Shown: positions 36,211 through 46,989, numbered from the stretch's first letter. The stretch: DNA of 55,196 bases from Colwellia_A sp041890515 (GCA_041890515.1 JASDWX010000082.1:1-55196); one strand, 5' to 3'. The notes: generated by a model from the letters alone, not told the origin. Translations and numbers: made by a program.

Positions 36211-36680
36211 CGCTAAAGATAATCCCACGGATGTGGAGTTTGCTCTTGACTTAATGCTACATTGACTCGTCTGAAAAAAAGAATGGTCTGAGAAGTCCGC
36301 TAAGCAGAAGTCTCAGCCAGTTCCAGCCTAAGGTCCGTTGTAAGTTCATTGTGGCCAATGGAAAGTCATCTTGAAACGGTAACTTTTAGCACAGTTAGCA
36401 TTAAATTTTTTATGGTGAAGGACCGCTGCTGTGACTCTTTCACATGCAAGCTGAACGTCGTATTGACAAAACGCATCATCAAAAAGCTGATGTTTTTATC
36501 TAGAAAAATACGGCGGTTTTATTTTTTTAGACGGCATAACTTTCCTCTATTTTTTGTGTAGGTTATATTAAATATGTTAACAAACTGAGCAATGATAAAA
36601 TCAAGGGATATGTTCAAGGTAAAAGTAAATAAAAGCTGTTAATGCACTTTGCAATGTTAAGCTGAGGCATTCATTTATCT
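36211..36680. other. Gap without a recognisable gene
   Basis: A frame at 36349-36561 exists on the plus strand but its Cys/Phe/Arg-rich product looks like chance translation. Nothing else is recognisable on either strand. Confidence 0.4.
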
Positions 36681-38236
36681 TTTTCACTTCGTGAGGTTAA
36701 ATACTTAAAATATTCACTGCTTATTTTATCAATTTTGATGCTATCAGCTTGTGGTGGTGGTTCTAGCTCTAGCAGTAATCATGTTAGTGGCGATATCGCA
36801 ACCCCAGCTACTGCATCAATATCAGCAAACCCACTGACTGTTATGGTCGAAGAGTCTACAAAAATCACTTGGTCAAGTACTAATACATCATCTTGCACAG
36901 CCTCTGGTGCTTGGTCGGGGGAGAAGTTAACGTCTGGCAGTGAATCTATTGTTATGAATGACTTTGGAGACCAACGTTTTACACTAACATGTGGAAGCGC
37001 CACTACAAGTATAACGGTTACTGTCAATAGTGATCATTCATAAGGTTCTTGTGTAAATCCTCATAGCGCAGAAATATATGAGTCATACCTAGGTGATCAT
37101 GAAGTTCCAATGCCACAAAACTTTTTTAGTGATGACAAAGTTAAAGCGATTAAAAAATCATGGTGTAAATACGGTTTCAATATATAACTTTGGTTATTGG
37201 CAAGCCGCGCAAGCCGATGCTTGGTTGCTTGCTCATAATGCTAAGCATTTAGACGATTGGGTCATTGAATACATTGTAGAAGAAGCTGAAAAACTAGACT
37301 TGGACATTCACTATGTTTGGCAGTTTTTAGCGCAAGATACCCAAAACGAATTTCTGTTCCCGTTTAATGGTTATGTTGAAATAGATATGCCGCTACTTAA
37401 GAAAATTATGGATGCCCATGAAACACATATTCTTTGGGAAGCAGAACGTTTAGAAGCCCTTGGAGTAGGATCTATGTCAGCTGATTGGAGTGCAATGTGG
37501 TTATGCTTTCACTGTGGTATAGATGAACCTAATACGCAAGCAGAAACGGATGCGATCAAAGATTATTACATGGAAAGAATGGGCGGCATTATTGATAAAA
37601 TCAAAGAAAAATTCTCAGGTAAAGTCTATGTGGGTGATGGGCCTCAATGGAATGATAAACGTGTATTTGATAAAGTTGACGGGATGATTCTACCGTTCGG
37701 CAATCTACTAACGGATGACGAAGTGGCAACCGCCACTGTTGATCTGATAAAAGAGCGAGCGACTCAGTTTATTGAAAACATCCATAAAACATGGAATTGT
37801 TTAGATGGGCAACCTTGTTGGTATAATTCAAGTGAAACTATCCCTAAAGTAATGTTTAACTTTTTTGGTCAAAGTCATGCATCGTTTTTATCAACAGGTT
37901 GGATTGAAGATGGATTCTGCACTCAAGGATACATCAATGGTATTACAACCGATTGTGCTCAATATGAAGTGAAAACCGACTTTTCTGCCCAAGCCATCTT
38001 TACCGAAGGAGTATTAAGAGCAGCGGATACTCAACCTTATTTTGATACGCTAGGTACAACAACGACTGGGTATTGGTTGTCAGATACCTGATATTAATCA
38101 ATTACCTACGAGTACAAATACCATAGAAGGCTTCCCGAACATATCACAATCTATTCGAGGGAAATCAGCAGAGAAAATTATTAAATACTGGTACACCGGT
38201 AAATATGAAGCGTATGAGCCAAAGATTATTGATTAA
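36681..38236 (+). pseudogene. Broken secreted lipoprotein with TIM-barrel-like hydrolase part
   Basis: A lipoprotein signal ending in LSACGGGSSSSS is followed by an Ig-like linker (SISANPLTVMVEESTKITWSS). TAA at 37041-37043 interrupts it. The frame resumes as HSAEIYESYLGDHEVPMPQN, shifts near 37150, then runs open as a large domain (37160-38091; GVNTVSIYNFGYWQAA, FCTQGYINGITTDC, FTEGVLRAADTQPYFD), shifts again near 38090 and ends PNISQSIRGKSAEKIIK...WYTGKY before TAA at 38234-38236. The layout suggests a surface glycoside hydrolase of the TIM-barrel kind, but I cannot name the family. The signal peptide also lacks an ATG (GAGG near 36690 may be its old ribosome site). Confidence 0.75.
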
Positions 38237-38588
38237 TGGCATTTTAAACTCGTTGTAACCTTGATTTTTTCTATTAACATAAGTTATTAAAACTGATGTT
38301 ATTTTACAAAAATTAGATAGCGCATGATAGGTCAACCTATTAGCCTTATTGTTAAACACAATGGTATATATACTTATGTGACCAAGTCTGAGCTAGTACT
38401 TATTGATAATTTGATAAAGAAAAGTATGCTCAGTCTTGTGGCACTGATGCGTCAATGTATTTTCTTCCAGTTTCTTTTACAAGGTACAATTACTGGCTCA
38501 GAAAACTATATATAAAATTAGCTAGACACTAAATAAATAAGCACTTAGTAGATTGTTAAACCGATATATAATCTATCTTAAATGTGAT
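38237..38588. other. Gap between convergent units
   Basis: No gene recognised. A short TAGATT...AATCTA stem lies near 38550-38576, just beyond the end of the CBS-domain gene, and could help terminate it, but it is weak. Confidence 0.35.
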
Positions 38589-39653
38589 TCAATTGTTTTT
38601 TTCTTTTAAATTAATACGGTACTTTTTAGCTTTGACTTTCCATAAACGTTTTGCCAGTTTTTGCATATTAATATCTTTATCACCTTCGTCGATTATTTCA
38701 TGTCCAATGAGCGTTTCCAAAATGTCTTCAAGTGTTAATATTCCCCTAATCGTGCCATATTCATTTACGATTAGTGAAATATGAGCTTTACCAAACAACA
38801 TTTCCTTCATGGCATGTGACACGTACATAGTATCCAACAATGTAGGCATATCTCTTACATAATTGCTTAAGCTAGTGTCGCTATTGCCGCGAGCCTGAGC
38901 TAAAAGTAGGTCGGATCGGATAACAAAACCAACAATGTTATCCTTTTTTTTATCGTAAATAGGTATCCGAGTAAAACGATTTTTTTTGTGTTTATGAAAA
39001 AACGCTCCTACTCGCATTTCCTGAGACTCATAAAACATGACCGTTCTTGGGGTCATTGCCTCTTTTATCTTAATTTCTTGTAGTAAAAAGAGATTTTGTA
39101 ATATTGTCGCTTCTTGTGGGTCTATACGGCCTTCTTCTGCGCTTAGCTGTGCCATAATAGAAAATTCATTCCGTTTAAATCCCGCAGATTCTTTTTTTAC
39201 CATTTTACGTGTAATAATCTCTAATATTTTGATAAAGGGATTTAATATAAATATTATAAAATTCAGGCTGTAAGCCGTAACAGGCGCCAACACTTTCCAA
39301 TATGAAGCGCCGAGCGTTTTAGGGATGATCTCTGAAAATATTAGGATAAGTAAAGTTAACACAGCGGAGACAATTCCTAATGAAACGTCCTCCAATACTA
39401 AAGCTGCTTGAGCTCCAACTCCTGCTGCTCCTACAGTGTGCGCGATAGTATTTAGCGTTAAAATAGCAGCCAATGGTTTATTTATATCTTCCTTTAACTC
39501 ACGAAGAATCTTACCTGATTTTTGCCCTTTTTTTTCTATCAAGGCAATATATATCCATGACACACTTAATAATACCGCTTCGGCAATGGAACACAAAAAC
39601 GAAAAGAACAAGGCGATAAATAAATATAATCCTAAAAGAAACATAGGCTCCAT
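38589..39653 (-). CDS. DUF21/CBS-domain membrane protein (CorC/HlyC family)
   Basis: About 354 residues. The N-terminal DUF21 (CNNM) domain has three to four membrane helices (FLLGLYLFIALFFSFLCSIAEAVLLS; FSEIIPKTLGASYW is the conserved IPK motif). A pair of CBS domains follows (about residues 200-330; EAMTPRTVMF and HISLIVNEYGTIRGILTLEDILE). Such proteins are implicated in magnesium or cobalt transport or tolerance. The C-terminal CorC_HlyC domain is absent; after the CBS pair only about 30 basic residues remain, as in the shorter hemolysin-like group. A longer start at 39701 adds 16 polar residues before the first helix; I prefer 39653, without a clear ribosome site for either. Confidence 0.88.
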   Translation of the reverse strand: MEPMFLLGLYLFIALFFSFLCSIAEAVLLSVSWIYIALIEKKGQKSGKILRELKEDINKPLAAILTLNTIAHTVGAAGVGAQAALVLEDVSLGIVSAVLTLLILIFSEIIPKTLGASYWKVLAPVTAYSLNFIIFILNPFIKILEIITRKMVKKESAGFKRNEFSIMAQLSAEEGRIDPQEATILQNLFLLQEIKIKEAMTPRTVMFYESQEMRVGAFFHKHKKNRFTRIPIYDKKKDNIVGFVIRSDLLLAQARGNSDTSLSNYVRDMPTLLDTMYVSHAMKEMLFGKAHISLIVNEYGTIRGILTLEDILETLIGHEIIDEGDKDINMQKLAKRLWKVKAKKYRINLKEKNN

Positions 39654-39886
39654 TGTGCTCTGAGTACAAAGTAATGATTTTAATAGATGATTATTAATCA
39701 TAAGTTCAATTATACATTATAGTATATTTTTGATGTTTTTTATTACAACGAACGTTATATTTGACGATATTTTGAGCACTGAGTATATATATTAATTAAC
39801 TCACCTAATATTGATAAATATGAATTGATGGCTATTTTTAGCTGTGGTAAATTTACAACGATTTTTGTGAACAGCAAAATAATGCC

Positions 39887-41500
39887 TTAAAGGGGGAACA
39901 GAACAACGGTTTTGTTGATGGTATTTTGTTTAACAATCTCATTAACAACATTCTGTTGAATTGTGTGAATTTGATATTGTTCAACCTTTTTAAAGTTAAC
40001 AGTTTTAGCTGTTGTGCTGGTATTAAAAATAACGACAACGCTTGAAATATTTGTATCTAATGGATGATATTTTTATGAATCATCAATGCTCATTACAAGC
40101 AAGCAAGCAAGCAAGTTTGTTGTTCTCTAGCTGTGTTGTGAAACTTCACACGCTTGATTATTTCCTCGCTGTTGGTAAGTCGACAGAGCGGTGTGCTCAT
40201 TCGTAAGCGCATAAATTCTTTAAATATTTCAGCACTAAATGCAATTTCGCTAGGTCTGACGCTATCGTGTTCTTCATTCTTTACTAATAGTTTATTGATG
40301 AGAGGCCAGTCTGCTTTTTTCTTTATCTGCTGGCGGTAAACCGACATTATAGTTATTGGTTTGTTCAGTGAAATCGACTTTATTACACCAGTCACCTTAG
40401 TCATAACTGTCGCATAAGGATGATTTTGAACGCAAAAATTATGATCCCATGTGCAAAAATAGAATACTTTGTGCAAAAATTGGAAAGGCGAGTGACTGTA
40501 GGTGAGTTCGACCACATCTTTGGTTGATGTATCAAAAGGTAAGCGATATTGGTTGTTGTCCCAAAATGTTTGATTATCATGCTTTAATACATAATTAGTG
40601 GTATCGGCGGGATCTAATGCATAACCTGTTGGCTGATCACCATAAGGAATGTCTTGTCCAGTTACGCTCTGATTTTTAGCATTTTAAAATGAAAAGTTTG
40701 CTAAATTACCTGCTAAACCAAGACGTAATTGATCTGCTGAAAGCAGGTAATCCTTTCTTGATTTTACGTGATTCACTGCTCATGAGGTAAAGTGCCTAAA
40801 CTGCTGCCAATACCTTGGCTTTTGCGAATGTCATCACCGCTGGCGCTGAAAGCACCACCGCGAACAGCGTCGCGCAACCTGTCAGTAAAAGTGCCTATTT
40901 GTGTGCCGCCAAGCTCTAATTGACTTGCTTGTGTAAAACGCGGTTTATTCGCAACTTCGCCGAAATTCCAACCTTCACTATAAAAGTAAATGTCGCTATC
41001 AACTGGTTGAACTGCTTTTTGGGCGTTTAGCATGGATGATTTAGGTTGATGTGCCATAAGATCAAAGCGAAACCCGTGAATTTTATAGTCTCTTGCCCAC
41101 ACGACCAGTGAATCGGTCATTAATTTTTCCATCATGACGTTTTCTGTGGCGGTGTTATCACAACAAGAATATAGTGCTATTTGTCCGCTGATAGGGGCAA
41201 GACGGTGGTAATCGTTAGGGACCATTTTATCAAGTACTGCTGTTGGTTCTCATCCTGCTTGATGCGTATGGTTATAGACCACGTCCATTATTACGCGAAA
41301 ACCTAAATTATGAATGCTTTGTACCATTTGAGGAAATTCTATAATACCGGCAGAACCGTCTGGATCCTGTGCGTAACTGCGTTCTGGAACCGTATAATGG
41401 AAAGGTCATAGCCCCATTTATAATTATCAACTTCTCTAATCAAACTGACTATCGCTTGGCATTCTTCTGCTTCAATTGTTGGTGGTGCAACAACATCAAG
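39887..41500 (-). pseudogene. Truncated, frameshifted pullulanase (GH13)
   Basis: Pieces in order on the minus strand: YKWGYDL and DPDGSAGIIEFPQMVQ, then FRVIMDVVYNHTHQAG with a TGA directly after it. Next comes an open stretch 40773-41225 with RDYKIHGFRFDLMAHQPK (catalytic barrel) and EGWNFGEVA. Then PTGYALDPADTTNYV and DNNQYRLPFDTSTKD, then RPSEIAFSAEIFKEFMRL, and finally the C-terminal beta domain SSVVVIFNTSTTAKTV ending LFPL at TAA 39887-39889. These match alpha-1,6-glucosidase pullulanases of about 1400 residues, which debranch starch or glycogen. The N-terminal half is missing and several frameshifts occur. The 5' break abuts a broken porin. Confidence 0.9.
40096..40115 (+). repeat. CAAG tetranucleotide repeat, five units
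   Basis: Five uninterrupted CAAG units lie inside the pullulanase pseudogene, near its C-terminal domain. Tetranucleotide runs slip during replication and shift reading frame, so this may be one cause of the gene's loss of frame. Confidence 0.85.
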
Positions 41501-42485
41501 TAAAGAACAATTATATAGCTACAACGATGAATTTTATTTTAAACAAGGTTCACTCGTCGCATTGCAGGCTTCAAGTGATTTATATAATGGCTTGGGTATT
41601 ACGGTGCAATTAACAGCTAAAGGCGGAGATGATTGGGATCCTGAATTACGTGTGTTCGCTGGTCGACAACAAGTTCCTTTTTACATGTACTCAGATTTTC
41701 TTGATGTGTCATATGCGTATTCATGGATAGACCCACTTAAAGGGGGTTATGGTGTTATATTTGATACGTTTGACGGATTAGGCGCTATTTACACCACCAA
41801 TTTCGATGATGTTGATGCAACATTCCATACTATATATGGCAGAAATACTGATGAAGTAAGCGTGTTTGGTGAACTGTTGGAAACTGAGTTAAACGGCCTC
41901 ATGGGGTTAGCGGCAACATTTACTTATGATTGGTTAACGGTTAAGAACCGCTTATTTTTTTTCTGATATAACAATGCCACTGACAGATTTAGAAGGGCTA
42001 GGTGCGGGTTGGCAACAAGCTGGATTTCAAGATATAGCGAACAATACACTTGTTGATGATGATTCCACTTCGTTTTTAGAGCTTGGATTTCAAATTAACA
42101 TTGATGAAATAATTGTAATTGCTGAATACACAAACTGACATTTGATAGCGCGCCATTTAGAAATCAAGAGTCATTCTATATAATGGCAGGATATCAATTT
42201 GATAAGGTTCTCTTAAATGTTACTTATGGTATCGACGAAGAAACTGTCAATAATTATACATCTAATGTACCTTTTGGACTTGATCCAGGATTAGATTTTT
42301 TAAAAAGTGCAACACAAAGTTTACTTGCTGGTCAAAACGTAGAAGAAAGTTATATGACTATCGGTGCTCGTTATGAATTTCATGATTCTACTATACTAAA
42401 GGTTGAGTATACTGACTTCTCTAACGATAATAATAGTGAAAGTGATGCTGGATTATTTCGCTTAGCGCTTGTTACTGTATTTTAA
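41500..42485 (+). pseudogene. Truncated outer-membrane porin
   Basis: Reading starts without a start codon at about 41500 (SSKEQLYSYNDEFYFKQGS), then LVALQASSDLYNGLGITVQL, an internal loss after DDWDPEL, and RVFAGRQQVPFYMYSDFLDV with TFDGLGAIYTTNFDD. A frameshift follows near 41960, stops around 42130-42180, and then the end 42183-42485 (SYMTIGARYEFHDSTILKVEYTD ... LVTVF), with the final Phe typical of barrel proteins. It matches the porins common in Colwellia-like bacteria. The signal peptide and first strands are missing. It is followed 11 bp later by a broken binding-protein gene, with which it probably formed an operon. Confidence 0.85.
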
Positions 42486-42496
42486 AGGAGCATATT

Positions 42497-42912
42497 ATGA
42501 AGTTTTTTAACACAAGTGTATGACTCGTTTTATGTTTATTCAGCTCCCTAACTTTTGCAGCAGTAGCTGTTATTGTTAATACAGGGAACAACAGTGAAAT
42601 TTCAGACAAAGATATTAAACGCATGTTTTTGGGAAAAATAAAAAATTTGCTAATGGAGAAACTGTCAAAGCTATCAATTTAAAATCGGGTAATGCGATAC
42701 GTGGCGATTTTGAAAAGAAAGTATTGGGTAAATCGAGCTCTCAAGTGAAAGCATATTGGTCTAAATTGATTTTTTCTGTTAAAGCTAAACCACTTAACGA
42801 GTTCGCATCAGATAGTGAAGTGCTAAATTGGGTGTCAACAACCTCCAATGCAATTGCTTATATTGACGCGAATAAAGTTGATGGCTCAGTTAAAGTTATT
42901 AAAAAGCTATAA
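42497..42912 (+). pseudogene. Small phosphate-binding-protein-like gene, two lesions
   Basis: ATG at 42497 has a strong ribosome site (AAAGGAG). Codon 9 is TGA (42521-42523) in the middle of the signal peptide (LVLCLFSSLTFA continues after it). A second lesion is a frameshift at an A-run near 42642-42647, after DIKRMFLGKIK. The rest is open: KFANGETVKAINLKSGNAIR, KAYWSKLIFSVKAKP, NAIAYIDANKVDGS. Intact relatives are about 140-residue PBP-like proteins annotated as phosphate ABC transporter substrate-binding, usually next to a porin, as here. Both genes of the pair are dead. Confidence 0.85.
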
Positions 42913-42989
42913 GTTAACACTAGACATTTATACCCTATATAAAAACTTGCCTAAATGTTAAGTTTAAGCGGGTTTATTTATCTGATGCA

Positions 42990-44678
42990 TCAACTCACTA
43001 TTGGTTCTATATTAACTTTATTTTCAATCCACTGAACTCTAGTTGCTTCGTAGTCACGTTTAAAGACACAGGCCTTACTCGATATTTCAATATTTACGCC
43101 TGACAATATTGATTGGTATGCTGCCAGTTCCAGTTCGACCAAATGAACGTTTATTTTACTCTCTTTTTCTAACCATCCTTTATTAAGTATACCTAACCGC
43201 CCTAAGTGTTGTTTTAATGCCTTTTTAATGCGTTCTAATTGTTTTTCGTTTTTATCATCTGAGTCGATAGTCTTTTGTAACAATTTATACATTTGAGGCA
43301 ATCGTCTGATTATTTCATGAATTTTTTCATTAGTACTCATTCGTAATTCTTCGACACTATCTTCCCAATAGTTGAAATTCAGGTTTGTCATTGCTCCACA
43401 AGGTGACCCCAGAGTGCCAGTATAAATAGAACTTCCTGATTGTATGAAAGAGCCAAAAATTTTTCCATCCGCTTTTTCACTGGTTAGGTTCCCCACCCAT
43501 AAATCACCTTCAACAATAATTTGGCAATGAGAAATATATTGTACAACCTTGATGTTACCTTTAGATGAAATATCGGCATATTGAACAAACTGTGCACTAA
43601 TATCGCCTTTTGCCTGAAGTACTGTGCTGTTCTCAAGCTCATCACTTTCTGATACTTGACGGCCAATAATTCCTAGTGCAATCGTTATATCACCACCAGA
43701 GGTGATCGTTGCAGATTCAACAACGCCTCCTATGACTATGTCTTCACTTGCAGATAGCTCCATACCTTCGCAAACATCTCCTTTAACATAAATAGAGCCG
43801 TCAAAACGAATATTTCCAGAGCCTACATCAATATTTTCAATTTCCAGTAATTTGTTTACCGTGACACTTTTATCCAAATATTTTGGCATACCATCAATGG
43901 CTGCAATAAGAATATTGTTGTTTTCATCTAGAAAAGAGGAGCCTTCAGACTCTTCTAGAGAAAAATTTTCACCGGGAACCGCATCAATAATTTTGCCAAT
44001 AACATTAAAACCTTTAGAACCATAAGTGGGGGGAATTACCTGAGCTAACTTCCTACCTGTTTTTACAAAAATCAAATCACCTAATTCACGCATGTCAACA
44101 TTGCCATTATCGAGTTTTTTAGGGCGCATAACTCTCTCGACAGGATCATCAACTAAATATTTTATATAACCATTCTTTCCATTGATGCTAATCTTTCCCT
44201 TGGCTATTTCGGTGGATATACTTTTCCCCCCTTGAAGTTTTATACCGTCTTTAACAATATTAATTAAGTTTTTTTTAATAATGCCTTTAATGACATTATT
44301 TTCCTTTAATGCTTCTACAACATCTGAGTTTTTAATATGTTTACCACCATAACCTGCTTTAAGCTCTAGCGTTGCAGACATGCTTTCAGCATCTAAAGAA
44401 ATCTCAAGGGTGGCATCAACAGCATTAGCAACGACTGCAGAACTAGCAAGGGGCTCAGCATCTTCACTATTTTCATCGTTGTCATTGGCTTTGGTTTTAG
44501 CTATTTCTGCTAGCAGTAACTCCATCGAGCCTTCAACAAGCAAAAAAGCAGAATAATCTGATAATTTTAATGCTCTTTGCAATTTTTTTAAGTTAGCTTT
44601 AGGTTGACCTTTAACAGGGGTTACGGTCATTAATAAATCTGCACCCTCATTTTCAACGGTTAACTTTATATCGCACAT
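42990..44678 (-). CDS. FapA-family (DUF342) protein
   Basis: This 562-residue soluble protein has no signal peptide. The centre (about residues 185-430) has the DUF342 pattern, with Gly/Val-rich beta-helix repeats such as IYVKGDVCEGMELSASEDIV, GGVVESATITSGGDI and KGNIKVVQYISHCQIIVEGDL. The C-terminal part (about 430-530) is a coiled-coil-forming helix (RLPQMYKLLQKTIDSDDKN). The N-terminal 180 residues are acidic and variable. FapA-type proteins have been linked to flagellar placement in Vibrio, but evidence is thin. It is divergent from an EAL/HDOD gene across 335 bp (from the preferred start), which hints at a shared motility or signalling role. Confidence 0.85.
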   Translation of the reverse strand: MCDIKLTVENEGADLLMTVTPVKGQPKANLKKLQRALKLSDYSAFLLVEGSMELLLAEIAKTKANDNDENSEDAEPLASSAVVANAVDATLEISLDAESMSATLELKAGYGGKHIKNSDVVEALKENNVIKGIIKKNLINIVKDGIKLQGGKSISTEIAKGKISINGKNGYIKYLVDDPVERVMRPKKLDNGNVDMRELGDLIFVKTGRKLAQVIPPTYGSKGFNVIGKIIDAVPGENFSLEESEGSSFLDENNNILIAAIDGMPKYLDKSVTVNKLLEIENIDVGSGNIRFDGSIYVKGDVCEGMELSASEDIVIGGVVESATITSGGDITIALGIIGRQVSESDELENSTVLQAKGDISAQFVQYADISSKGNIKVVQYISHCQIIVEGDLWVGNLTSEKADGKIFGSFIQSGSSIYTGTLGSPCGAMTNLNFNYWEDSVEELRMSTNEKIHEIIRRLPQMYKLLQKTIDSDDKNEKQLERIKKALKQHLGRLGILNKGWLEKESKINVHLVELELAAYQSILSGVNIEISSKACVFKRDYEATRVQWIENKVNIEPIVS

Positions 44679-45013
44679 ATACTCTTCATTTATTTTGATG
44701 TTTTACTATATCTATCGCTTTCAAACTGATATTAAGCTTTAATATATAAGGTCATTTACATTAATTATTATATTATCGTTAATAATTTAATAATGCAAAA
44801 CTCAGTGTAATCAATCCATCTAAGGCCTGCGAAAAATAAAATTTGATTTATTGTGTAAAAACTTGAACATTTATATCTTGGCTATAAATAGAGCTGTACA
44901 GCGTAAATTATTTATAGATTTCATTACATTTAGTTCATTCAGTGAATAGAGAAGGGAGACTTTCTTTGTATAGCAACTATTCTTTAGTCATAAGAATGAA
45001 AGGGTCTTACTTG

Positions 45014-46237
45014 ATGGAAATAACGTCTGACACATTTATAGCAAGACAAGCAATTTTAGATATAAACCTTAAAACGATAGGTTATGAACTTCTATTTAGG
45101 GACAGTTTAGAAAATGTATTTAGGGAGTCATTACCAGAGAAAGCAACGTCAAAAGTTATACTTCAAAATCATATTTTAGGTAATTTAAATGATGTTTGTC
45201 GTAATAAATTAGCCTTTATTAACTTTGACGAGTTCACCTTACTACAAAACTCTCCTCTGTTGTTTAATCCAAAAGATATAGTCATTGAAATTATAGAAAC
45301 CATTAATATTTCAGATGAGCTTGTTTTTAATATTTCTCAGCTCTATAAAAAAGGTTATATGATCGCGTTAGATAATTATGATTTTTCAAGTAAATGGGAT
45401 GTTTTTTTTCCGTATATCTCTCTTATTAAAGTGGATGTTGAGCAAGTTTATTACCGTCAAATAGAAAAATTAAAAAAACGATTGTTATCAACTAAGCATA
45501 AAATAAATATAGTTGCTGAGCGTATTGAAACCAATGAGCAATTTCAAAAATTCAAAAATATTGATATTGATTACTATCAAGGGTATTTTTTTCATAAACC
45601 AGAGATGAAATCTGGAACATGTATATCACCTCTCAAGGTCAATTTAATTCAACTTTTTTTAGAGGCATATAAACCACATTTAGATTTTGAACAACTGACT
45701 GAAATTATTAGTCGTGATGTAACGTTGGTGAGTGGGATATTAAAATTGGTCAACAGTGTAGGGGAGTGTGGCAATATTGAAATCACCTCTATTAAGCAAG
45801 CTATTACTTATTTGGGCTCAAATAAGATAAAGCAATATGTGGCGATTATATCCATGTCAACATTATCATCTGACAGTCCGCCAGAGCTTTTTGTCGAGTC
45901 ATTAATTCGCGCTAAGATGATGGAGCTTATAGCAAACGAAGCTCCCTTTAACCATGTTAAAGAAAAAGCGTTTTTAACGGGGATACTCAGTAATTTAGAT
46001 GCGATGCTAAATCTACCTATGCAAGAATTTCTAAAGCACTTTATATTTTCACCAGATATTAAAGTTGCACTAGTTAATCAGCAAGGATCATTATCTGAAC
46101 TATTACAAATAGCTAAGTATTATGAAATATCAGATGATGGTGATGCAGCCTGTTTAGTCAATACTCATCACATTCCAGAATCGACACTTTTAAATTGCTA
46201 TTACGAATCCTTAAAATGGGGAGTAAACGTTGGGTGA
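45014..46237 (+). CDS. EAL/HDOD-domain signalling protein (degenerate EAL)
   Basis: About 407 residues from the preferred ATG at 45014, preceded by AAAGGG; a GTG at 44942 would add 24 non-conserved residues. Residues about 5-200 are an EAL-fold domain in which the signature is YELLFRDS rather than EAL, and the DDFG-type metal motif reads DNYDF, so phosphodiesterase activity against cyclic di-GMP is very unlikely. The C-terminal half (about 205-400) is an HDOD domain (LVSGILKLVNSVG, SIKQAITYLG). Such YuxH/CdgJ-type proteins act as non-enzymatic regulators of motility. Divergent from the FapA gene. Confidence 0.88.
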   Translation: MEITSDTFIARQAILDINLKTIGYELLFRDSLENVFRESLPEKATSKVILQNHILGNLNDVCRNKLAFINFDEFTLLQNSPLLFNPKDIVIEIIETINISDELVFNISQLYKKGYMIALDNYDFSSKWDVFFPYISLIKVDVEQVYYRQIEKLKKRLLSTKHKINIVAERIETNEQFQKFKNIDIDYYQGYFFHKPEMKSGTCISPLKVNLIQLFLEAYKPHLDFEQLTEIISRDVTLVSGILKLVNSVGECGNIEITSIKQAITYLGSNKIKQYVAIISMSTLSSDSPPELFVESLIRAKMMELIANEAPFNHVKEKAFLTGILSNLDAMLNLPMQEFLKHFIFSPDIKVALVNQQGSLSELLQIAKYYEISDDGDAACLVNTHHIPESTLLNCYYESLKWGVNVG

Positions 46238-46958
46238 CATTTTTATTGCTTCACAATGAGTGAGTCTGCTCTATTGATCATATTACATGTGATACTTTCT
46301 ATTCGTTATTCTTTTTAATGAGTTGAAATGAAAAAGTACCACAATAAAATTCACTACAGTTGTTTGTTTTATAAACGTTGCCCAAACTACCGTTCTATTT
46401 TCTTTAAACAGGAGTGTTGGTTCGACTATACCTTTAACAGCTTCTTTTAATAATTAAGGTTCATATATGAAATAAATTTTAAAATTGTAGAGGCACAGTG
46501 ATGTGAAAGAGTAAATATCCCCCTGTTTTTTATTTACGAATTTTCACATTATATACAAGAACTAAGCTAAAAGTTAATATGAAAACGCAGTGGGTTTTCA
46601 CTCGTTTGATTTTCACCGGGATCATATCTTCAGTATTAAGCGATGAATTCAGAGAGCTTATTCATCAACGTGAGGAGGGATACATCAGAATATGCAAAAA
46701 TTAACTTATGCCGAAAACACTTAGAAATTATGTCGTTGAGATATCAGCAAATGTATTAGTTAACGGAGACGGGGAAACTGAAAGTATTACTTTTCCTTCC
46801 TCTACTTTGTACAGCCAAATAGAAAATTAGTTTCACTAACAACCAAAATATAAAGATAGACCCTTTGAATTAACGATTAAAAAGGTTAAAGAACGAGTTC
46901 ATTTATCCCTAAAACGCCAGTTTAGAAGAAATTAATCATCAAATAAAAAATTGGAGAG
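46238..46958. other. Gap holding small broken frames
   Basis: A 41-residue frame (46579-46704; starts KTQWVFTRLIF) and a 75-codon frame (46708-46935) lie on the plus strand. The second reads PKTLRNYVVEISANVLVNG, two stops, and then KYKDRPFELTIKKVKERVHL with no shift of frame, as expected from a decayed short gene. Neither is recognised. No other feature is seen. Confidence 0.35.
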
Positions 46959-46989
46959 GGAGTATTCCGTTACTGTAAGGAAATACTCC
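46959..46989 (-). terminator. Hairpin downstream of the SulP gene
   Basis: GGAGTATTCC (46959-46968) pairs with GGAAATACTCC (46979-46989) apart from one bulged base. On the minus strand it follows the transporter's stop by 37 bp, with a T-run about ten bases further on, so termination is likely but not textbook. Confidence 0.5.

Noticed and set aside
36349..36561. Plus-strand frame of 70 codons
   Set aside because: The product is rich in Phe, Arg and Cys with no ribosome site and no resemblance to a protein family.
40093..40515. Separate 140-aa gene on the minus strand
   Set aside because: Its C-terminal half matches the pullulanase in order with the neighbouring fragments, so it is part of that pseudogene, not an independent gene.
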